64,000 nucleotides of DNA from Sphingomonas sp. Leaf343 (GTDB taxonomy: Bacteria; Pseudomonadota; Alphaproteobacteria; Sphingomonadales; Sphingomonadaceae). This document shows positions 58,328-64,000 of the stretch, piece by piece. The position numbers and the translations under genes were made by a program. The stretch spans positions 1 through 64,000 of the forward strand of contig NZ_LMPG01000012.1 of assembly GCF_001423765.1 (NCBI RefSeq). The letters are read 5' to 3'. Position 1 is the stretch's first letter, and every line of letters begins with the position of its first letter. A model generated the notes under the pieces. The model saw only the letters and a list, made by a program, of their open reading frames with translations. It was not told where the DNA came from and did not search any database.

Positions 58328-61140
58328 GCGACGACCCCGGCGCAGCGGTCGCACAGCGACCCGTCCTCGGTCACCTCGGGCAGATGCCGCCAGCAACGGC
58401 CGCATTTCTGATACCCGGTCCGTGTCACCGTGACGTCGTCGGCCTCGCGCACGGCGGCGACGATGAAGATCTCCGCCAGTTCGTCTACCGGCAGCGGCGT
58501 CGACGACACCGTCACCTCCGCCTCCAGACTGGAGCGGACCGTCTTCTCGCGGCGCAGCGGCTCGATCGCCTCGGTCACGGCGACGCGCAGCGCGCGCACC
58601 GCCTGCCACCGCGTGCCGAGCGGCGAATCGCCCGGTATAGGCGGCAGTTCCGGCCATTCGAGCAGATGCACCGAGCCGTCCTCGCTCGGATAGCGCGCCT
58701 GCCACACCTCCTCGGCGGTGAAGCACAGCACCGGCGCGGCATAGCGGACCAGCGCGTGGAACAGCGTATCGAGCACCGTCCGGTAACTGCGCCGTTTCAC
58801 GCTGTCGTGCGCGTCGCAATACAGGCTGTCCTTGCGCACGTCGAAGAAGAACGCGGACAGGTCCTCGTTCGCGAAATCGGTCAGCAGGCGGATGTAGCGG
58901 TTGAACTCATATCCCGTCGCCGCCTCGCGCAGCTCGGTATCCAGCATCCCCAGCCGATGCAGGATATACTGCTCCAGCTCCGGCATGTCGGCGACGTCGA
59001 CCGTCTCGGCGTCCGAATAACCGTCCAGCGCGCCGAGCAGATAGCGGAACGTGTTGCGCAGCTTGCGATACGCGTCGGATGCGGTCGCCAGCACTTCCTT
59101 GCCGATGCGGACGTCGTCGAAATAATCGGTCGACGCGACCCACATGCGCAGGATGTCCGCGCCGCTTTCGCCGATGATCTTCAGCGGATCGACGACGTTG
59201 CCCAGCGATTTGGACATCTTGCGGCCCTTGTCGTCCAGCGCGAAGCCGTGCGTCAGCACCGCATCGTAGGGCGCGCGCCCGCGCGTGCCGCAGCTTTCCA
59301 GCAACGACGACTGGAACCAGCCGCGATGCTGGTCGGACCCTTCGAGATACAGGTTCGCGCGCACGTCCGCGCCGTACCGCGCCTCGACCGTGAACACGTG
59401 CGTGCAGCCCGAATCGAACCACACGTCCAGGATGTCGCGCTGCGGCTCGTAATCGGCCAGCGTGTGCGCGTCGCCGAGCAGCGCCTGATGATCCGCCGTG
59501 AACCACGCATCCGCCCCGCCCTCGCGAAACGCCGCGACGATGCGGGCGTTGACGGCCGGGTCGCTCAGATACTCGCCGGTCTGGCGGTGGACGTACAGCG
59601 CGATCGGCACGCCCCACGCACGCTGGCGGCTGATGACCCAGTCGGGCCGACCCTCGACCATCGCCCGGATGCGGTTCTCGGCGCGCGCCGGCACCCACTG
59701 CGTCGCCGCGATCGCGTCCAGCGCGACCTCGCGCAGCGTCGCGCCGTTGGTCAGCGCGGCGTCCGTCGTGCCAGCCGCCTCACCCGCGTCTACGCCCGCG
59801 CTCCGATCCATCGGGATGAACCACTGCGGCGTCGCGCGCTGGATCACCTTCGCCTTGGACCGCCACGAATGCGGATAGCTGTGCCTGAAATCGTCGGAGG
59901 CCGCGATCAGCGCGCCGGCTTCGCGCAGGTCCGAACAGATCGGCCCGTCCGCCGCCACGAACTTCTTGTTGATGACGGAGCCCTGCCCGCCCAGCCACGC
60001 CCAGTCCGCGCGGTACATGCCGGCGCCGTCGACCGCGAAGACGGGATCGATGCCGTGCCGCTTGCACAGCAGGAAATCGTCCTCGCCGTGATCCGGCGAC
60101 ATATGCACCAGACCCGTACCGGCGTCGATCGTGACGAAATCGCCTTCGAGGAACGGCCGCGGCTTCGCGAAGAACCCGCCCAGATGGTGCATCGGGTGAC
60201 GCGCCGTCGCGCCCTCCAGCACCGGCCCCTTGGCCAACGCCTCGAACGATTCCATGCCGATGCCGGTGCGCTTCGTGAAGGCCGGCAACAGCGGCTCCGC
60301 GACCAGATACCGCTTACCCTTGTAACCGAACACCAGATAATCGATCGCCGAACCATAGGCCAAAGCCTGATTGACCGGGATCGTCCACGGCGTCGTCGTC
60401 CAGATCACCGCGATCGCGCCGACCAGCGGCGGATATTCTGGTGCCTCGACGATCTCGAACCCGACGTCGATCTGGGTCGACACGACGTCCTCATATTCGA
60501 CCTCCGCTTCGGCCAGCGCGGTCTTCTCGACCGGCGACCACATCACCGGCTTGGCCCCGCGATACAGCTGACCCGATTCGGCGAACTTCAACAGTTCGCC
60601 GACGATCGCCGCCTCCGCGTCGTAGTTCATCGTCAGATAGGGATCGGCCCAGTCGCCCATCACGCCCAGCCGCTCGAACTCGGCGCGCTGCACGTCGACC
60701 CACTTCTCTGCATAGGCGCGGCACTCGGCGCGGAACTGGTCGACCGGAACGTCGTCCTTGTTCAGCTTCTTCGCGCGATACGCTTCCTCGACCTTCCACT
60801 CGATCGGCAGGCCGTGGCAGTCCCAGCCGGGCACGTACGGCGCATCCTTGCCGAGCAGGGTCTGGCTGCGGACGATGATGTCCTTCAGCACCTTGTTCAT
60901 GGCGTGACCCATGTGGATGTCGCCATTCGCATAGGGCGGACCGTCGTGCAGGATGAAGCGTTCGCACCCCTCCCGCTCGCGGCGCAGCCGGTCGTACAGG
61001 CCGATGCGCGCCCAGCGATCGAGGATCGCCGGCTCCTTGGCGGCAAGGCCCGCCTTCATCGGAAAGTCGGTCTTCGGCAGGAAGACGGTATCGCGATAGT
61101 CCCTGGCGGAGTCGCGCGGAGTGTTGGGTGCGTCGGTCAT
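58324..61140 (-). CDS. ileS: isoleucyl-tRNA synthetase
   Basis: A 938-residue class I synthetase. It contains the HIGH-type GDIHMGHAMNK near residue 75, the editing domain with TTPWTIPVNQALA, HMSPDHGEDDF, KGRKMSKSLGNVVDP (KMSKS), and a zinc-binding C-terminus with CGRCW and CDRC. It charges tRNA-Ile with isoleucine and hydrolyses mischarged valine. ATG 61140 overlaps the ribF stop (ATGA), and its own stop overlaps lspA. Confidence 0.96.
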   Translation of the reverse strand: MTDAPNTPRDSARDYRDTVFLPKTDFPMKAGLAAKEPAILDRWARIGLYDRLRREREGCERFILHDGPPYANGDIHMGHAMNKVLKDIIVRSQTLLGKDAPYVPGWDCHGLPIEWKVEEAYRAKKLNKDDVPVDQFRAECRAYAEKWVDVQRAEFERLGVMGDWADPYLTMNYDAEAAIVGELLKFAESGQLYRGAKPVMWSPVEKTALAEAEVEYEDVVSTQIDVGFEIVEAPEYPPLVGAIAVIWTTTPWTIPVNQALAYGSAIDYLVFGYKGKRYLVAEPLLPAFTKRTGIGMESFEALAKGPVLEGATARHPMHHLGGFFAKPRPFLEGDFVTIDAGTGLVHMSPDHGEDDFLLCKRHGIDPVFAVDGAGMYRADWAWLGGQGSVINKKFVAADGPICSDLREAGALIAASDDFRHSYPHSWRSKAKVIQRATPQWFIPMDRSAGVDAGEAAGTTDAALTNGATLREVALDAIAATQWVPARAENRIRAMVEGRPDWVISRQRAWGVPIALYVHRQTGEYLSDPAVNARIVAAFREGGADAWFTADHQALLGDAHTLADYEPQRDILDVWFDSGCTHVFTVEARYGADVRANLYLEGSDQHRGWFQSSLLESCGTRGRAPYDAVLTHGFALDDKGRKMSKSLGNVVDPLKIIGESGADILRMWVASTDYFDDVRIGKEVLATASDAYRKLRNTFRYLLGALDGYSDAETVDVADMPELEQYILHRLGMLDTELREAATGYEFNRYIRLLTDFANEDLSAFFFDVRKDSLYCDAHDSVKRRSYRTVLDTLFHALVRYAAPVLCFTAEEVWQARYPSEDGSVHLLEWPELPPIPGDSPLGTRWQAVRALRVAVTEAIEPLRREKTVRSSLEAEVTVSSTPLPVDELAEIFIVAAVREADDVTVTRTGYQKCGRCWRHLPEVTEDGSLCDRCAGVVA

Positions 61141-62072
61141 GCGTTCCGCGCGCCTAGAACCTCCCGTGCCCGCGCGCAATCGGCGTCCATCTGCGCTATG
61201 AGCGCGTCCATGCCGTCGAACATCGCTTCCGGTCGCAGATATTCGATCAGTTCGACCTCAAGCGCCTGTCCATACAGGTCTTCCGAGAAGTCGAAGAAGA
61301 ACGGTTCCAGCAATTCCTTCAACGGAACGAATTGCGGCCGGATGCCCAGATTCGCGGCGCCGTCCAGCATCCGCCCGTCCGCCAGCCGTCCGCGCACCGC
61401 ATAGATGCCGTAGGCCGGGCGGATATACTTCCCCATCGACAGGTTCGCGGTCGGATAGCCGATCGTCCGCCCCACCTTGTCGCCATGCTCGACCACGCCC
61501 TCGATCGCGAACGGCCGCGTCAGCAGCCGTGCCGCCGCCCGCGCCTCGCCCAGCCTCAGGTGGGCGCGGATGCGGCTCGACGACACCGGCTCGCCGTCCA
61601 GCGACACCGCCGCGACGGCCGCGGCCTCGAACCCGTAATCGCGGCCCAGTTCGGCGAGCAGGCCGACATTGCCGCCCTTCGACTTGCCGAAGGTGAAATC
61701 CTCGCCGGTCACGACGCCGCCGACCTTCAGATCCTCGACCAGACACCGGCGGACGAAATCCTGCGCGGTCAGCCCGGCCAGCACGCCGTCGAAATGGAAG
61801 ACGACCATCGCATCCGCGCCCGCCGCCGCGAACAGCCGCTCGCGCTGGTCGAGCGTCGTCAGCCGGAACGGCGCGGCGTCGGGCATGAAATGACGCACGG
61901 GATGCGGGTCGAACGTCGCCACCAGCGCGGGGCGGCCAGCCGCCCGCGCACGCCGTACCGCCTCCCCCACCACCGCCTGGTGGCCGAGATGAAAGCCATC
62001 GAAATTGCCGAGCGCGACGATCCCGCCGGCGAGATGGGGCGGAATGGCCGAGCCGCCGTCGAGCCGCTGCAT
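61137..62072 (-). CDS. ribF: bifunctional riboflavin kinase/FMN adenylyltransferase
   Basis: A 311-residue enzyme. The N-terminal adenylyltransferase has GNFDGFHLGHQAVV and TGEDFTFGKSKGG; the C-terminal flavokinase has GRTIGYPTANL, IYAVRGRLADG and FDFSEDLYGQALEVELIEYLRPE. It makes FMN and FAD from riboflavin. The start MQRLDGGSAIPP at 62072 is favoured because the conserved domain begins shortly after. The order ribF-ileS-lspA is a common operon. Confidence 0.94.
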   Translation of the reverse strand: MQRLDGGSAIPPHLAGGIVALGNFDGFHLGHQAVVGEAVRRARAAGRPALVATFDPHPVRHFMPDAAPFRLTTLDQRERLFAAAGADAMVVFHFDGVLAGLTAQDFVRRCLVEDLKVGGVVTGEDFTFGKSKGGNVGLLAELGRDYGFEAAAVAAVSLDGEPVSSSRIRAHLRLGEARAAARLLTRPFAIEGVVEHGDKVGRTIGYPTANLSMGKYIRPAYGIYAVRGRLADGRMLDGAANLGIRPQFVPLKELLEPFFFDFSEDLYGQALEVELIEYLRPEAMFDGMDALIAQMDADCARAREVLGARNA

Positions 62073-62152
62073 GCCGGCGCTATACGGGCCGGCCGGCGCG
62101 GGCGATAGGGGTTTCGGCGAGGCCCCGCCCCCGCCCCGAGGGGCGGGTGTGG

Positions 62153-62614
62153 TCAGGGCCGGAGCAACGTCACGAAGCTGTACGCGGGCCGCTCGCCCGC
62201 CGCCGGAAGATCCTCCCGCGCGACCTCCCGCCAGCCGTCGAACGCCGGCACGACGGCATCGCCGTCGGGCGAGCAATGCACTTCGGTCAGTTCGATGCGA
62301 TCCGGCGTGAACAGCGCGAACACCTCCGCCCCGCCGATCACCGCCGCGTCGTCGCCGGCCAGCGCCAGCGCGTCCGCCGGCGAATGGGCGACCTCCGCGC
62401 CCGCCGCCGACCAGCCGCTATCGCGGGTCAGCACGATATGGCGTCGCCCCGGCAACGGCGCGGGAAAGCTGTCGAACGTCTTGCGGCCCATAATCATCGC
62501 GCGACCCAGCGTCTGCGCCTTGAACCGTTTCAGGTCGGCGGGGATGTGCCACGGCAGCCGCCCGTCGACGCCGATCACGCCATTGTCCGCACGCGCGAGA
62601 TGGAAACTGGGCAT
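62153..62614 (-). CDS. folA: dihydrofolate reductase
   Basis: A 153-residue DHFR. It has ADNGVIGVDGRLPWHIPADL (substrate and NADPH site), KRFKAQTLGRAMIMGRKTFDS and VIGGAEVFALF (nucleotide loop). It reduces dihydrofolate to tetrahydrofolate. ATG 62614 follows gagga; the upstream frame reaches 62761 but is not conserved. The gene lies 80 bases ahead of ribF in the same direction and is divergent from the His-rich protein gene. Confidence 0.93.
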   Translation of the reverse strand: MPSFHLARADNGVIGVDGRLPWHIPADLKRFKAQTLGRAMIMGRKTFDSFPAPLPGRRHIVLTRDSGWSAAGAEVAHSPADALALAGDDAAVIGGAEVFALFTPDRIELTEVHCSPDGDAVVPAFDGWREVAREDLPAAGERPAYSFVTLLRP

Positions 62615-62705
62615 CGGGCGGTCCTCATCGTTCGCCACCGGTTCGACGGTGGCTGGGACACAATGTCCCAGTGACACCCCTGCCGGATCGCGGTAGCCGG
62701 CCGTC

Positions 62706-63215
62706 GTGCACGCCGTCCGGCATCTCCTCGCGCAACGCCACCTCGCCATGCTGATCTGCACGGCGGCGCTGCTGCTGAAGCTGCTTGTGCCGACCGGCTA
62801 CATGGTCGTCAACGACCACGGCAGCGTCACGGTCGCGATCTGTCCTGGCGTCACGTTCGCGCCCGGGGCGCAGGACACCACGTCCGCGCCCGGGGCGCAG
62901 GGCATGTCGGGCGCGATGCCGGGCATGGACCACGGTATGACGATGGCGCACGGCCCGACCGCCGGCCACGACGGACCCGGCGATCACGGCGATCACGGCA
63001 GGAAGGATCATCGCGGCGTGGAAATGCCGTGCGCCTATGCCGGCCTTTCGGCGCAGGTGCTGGGCGCGGTCGATCCGTCGATCGTCGCGGCCGCGCTGGC
63101 CGTCGTCGCCGCCGCCGCGCTGCTGGCCATCTCTCCCGTCGCATCGCTGCCGGCACGCCACCTGCGCCCGCCGCTCCGCGGCCCTCCGCCAGCAGCGATC
63201 CGCCTCTTCCGCTGA
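62706..63215 (+). CDS. histidine- and methionine-rich membrane-associated protein (DUF2946-like)
   Basis: A 169-residue protein from GTG 62706. A hydrophobic N-terminal segment (LAMLICTAALLLKLLVPTGY) is followed by a cysteine in VAICPG and a histidine/methionine-rich stretch (MPGMDHGMTMAHGP, DHGDHGRKDHRG), then another hydrophobic segment (AAALAVVAAAALLAI). Such His/Met-rich proteins next to a TonB receptor fit copper or other metal handling; this is by analogy with DUF2946 proteins. The start could also be a downstream ATG. Confidence 0.68.
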   Translation: MHAVRHLLAQRHLAMLICTAALLLKLLVPTGYMVVNDHGSVTVAICPGVTFAPGAQDTTSAPGAQGMSGAMPGMDHGMTMAHGPTAGHDGPGDHGDHGRKDHRGVEMPCAYAGLSAQVLGAVDPSIVAAALAVVAAAALLAISPVASLPARHLRPPLRGPPPAAIRLFR

Positions 63216-63523
63216 TCCGCGCAGCCGGACGGAACCGGGCAGCCGCATCCGCGAGGCGACCGGGGCGCGGTCCGGCAGCCCCGGTTTCCGATCGACATCA
63301 GCCCCGTCGTCGTCCGCGGCGATCACGCGATCGCCGACCGGACGCAGGGCGACTTCGTCCGCCGCGCGCTGCCCGAAGGTGGCCGATATGGCGGGATGCT
63401 GTTGCCGTGCAGCGGCGGCTCGATCCGCGGCGCGGCTGGCCTGACGCGGCCCAGCGTGCCCGATTTTGACGCCGGCTGCCCCGCCGCCGATCACGAACGC
63501 CATGCCAAAACACAGGAAGCACG
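63216..63523. other. 308-base stretch between the His-rich gene and the TonB receptor
   Basis: The frame of the His-rich protein gene remains open after its TGA (63213-63215), from 63216 to a TGA at 63525-63527 that overlaps the TonB receptor ATG. The reading SPVVVRGDHAIADRTQGDF and LLPCSGGSIRGAAGLTRPS looks coding-like, but no ATG, GTG or TTG start lies near its beginning. It may be stop readthrough, a degraded gene or chance. Confidence 0.35.
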
Positions 63524-64000
63524 ATGACCACCATCAACCGGCCGGCGAGGCTCTGCGCCCCGGCTTCGAAGGGTAGAACCCTCTCCCGAACCTCCTCCCG
63601 AACCCTGTCGCTGGCGGGTGCTGCGGCGTCCTGCCTGCTGATCGTCGCGCCCGCCGCCGCGCAGGATCATCACGCCGGCACGGGCGATCACGCGCGGCCC
63701 GGTACGCAGGTCGCGATCGGCGACGGCGATATCGTCGTGACCGCCAGTGGCATGGCACGATCGACCGCCAACGTGCTGACCTCCGTCGACATCCTCGGCG
63801 GCGAGGTGGCCCGGCGGCAGAATGTCGACAATGCGTGGGAGCTGTTCGCGCGGCTGCCGGGCGTCGTGCTGACCGATTTCAATCAGGGCACCACGTCGGG
63901 CCGCTTCTCGATCCGCGGTTTCAACGGAGAGGGGGAGATCAACGCGGTCAAGCTGCTGATCGACGGCGTCCCGTCCAACGACAATGCCGGTCGCATGGAC
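63524..64000 (+). CDS. TonB-dependent outer-membrane receptor, N-terminal part
   Basis: The first 159 codons of a receptor cut by the window end. A long signal peptide (hydrophobic core SLAGAAASCLLIVAPAAAQ) precedes a His-containing linker DHHAGTGDHARPG. The plug domain starts IVVTASGMARSTANVLTSVD, with DNAWELFARLPGVVLTDFNQ and FSIRGFNGEGEINAVKLLID. It likely takes up a metal complex, because of the His-rich linker and the neighbour. The ATG overlaps the TGA of the upstream open frame. Confidence 0.88.
   Translation, partial: MTTINRPARLCAPASKGRTLSRTSSRTLSLAGAAASCLLIVAPAAAQDHHAGTGDHARPGTQVAIGDGDIVVTASGMARSTANVLTSVDILGGEVARRQNVDNAWELFARLPGVVLTDFNQGTTSGRFSIRGFNGEGEINAVKLLIDGVPSNDNAGRMD

Noticed and set aside
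58384..61404. Open frame of 1006 codons on the plus strand opposite ileS
   Set aside because: It lies antisense to a clear isoleucyl-tRNA synthetase; the composition is Arg/Asp/His/Val-rich, as expected from a high-GC shadow frame, and no family motif is present.
1..64000. tRNA or rRNA genes
   Set aside because: I looked for T-loop motifs such as gttcgaatc with matching acceptor stems and conserved rRNA segments and found none.

Overview
The window is a stretch of chromosome from a high-GC alphaproteobacterium, most probably a sphingomonad (Sphingomonas or a close relative). The assignment rests on dense G+C-rich coding, short sphingomonad-type palindromic repeats between genes, an alphaproteobacterial LexA box (GAAC-N7-GAAC), many ATGA/GTGA operon overlaps and the gene set itself (class I fumarase, HflKC-DegP, Gcw_chp-type porin, DUF3035 lipoprotein beside lspA-ileS-ribF, TonB-dependent receptor). 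No rRNA, tRNA, CRISPR array, integrase or prophage was seen.

Layout. 0-6.4 kb, minus strand: leucine catabolism (isovaleryl-CoA dehydrogenase, both methylcrotonyl-CoA carboxylase subunits) interrupted by a DUF559 nuclease cassette and by a gene-less relative of it. 6.5-12 kb, plus strand: a caa3-type cytochrome oxidase operon with a subunit I-III fusion, a CtaG-like assembly protein and a triheme cytochrome c. 12-18 kb: acetyl-CoA synthetase, a GreA/B-like protein, a tiny HTH-like protein, a flavoprotein and a DEAD-box helicase. 18-23 kb: class I fumarase, a PAS-GGDEF-EAL-PilZ membrane protein and a secreted beta-helix protein. 23.5-27.6 kb: class I ribonucleotide reductase, nrdA behind a LexA box, separated from nrdB by a second DUF559 cassette and two small genes.

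27.6-30 kb is the accessory island. It holds an AT-rich gene with a nucleoside-deoxyribosyltransferase/TIR-like domain starting 3 bases after nrdB, an exbD remnant, a ParE toxin gene with a premature stop beside an intact antitoxin, and an HNH nuclease. 30-43 kb: envelope and housekeeping genes (OmpA-like barrel, MliC-type lipoprotein, acidic protein, Bcr/CflA transporter, 2OG-Fe(II) oxygenase, cyclophilin, M20 amidohydrolase, HerA-like ATPase, DegP, HflC, HflK, Mrp, CoA-binding protein). 43-54 kb: homoserine dehydrogenase, OPT transporter, a glycan cluster (GT4 fusion, GH130 phosphorylase, DUF2059), QueF and a 4Fe-4S (6-4) photolyase. 54-64 kb: sulfurtransferase and cystathionine beta-lyase, a porin, the folA-ribF-ileS-lspA-DUF3035 run, and a probable metal-uptake locus cut by the window end.

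The most interesting signal is at genome-architecture scale. Both DUF559 (Vsr-like) nuclease genes sit exactly between inverted composite palindromes. Two further elements (4730-4812, 45285-45390) have the same paired arms and no gene. This looks like a nuclease gene plus MITE-like derivatives, a possible analogue of the REP/RAYT system. The second signal is the foreign NDT/TIR-like putative effector fused to the end of an apparently SOS-linked ribonucleotide reductase locus.
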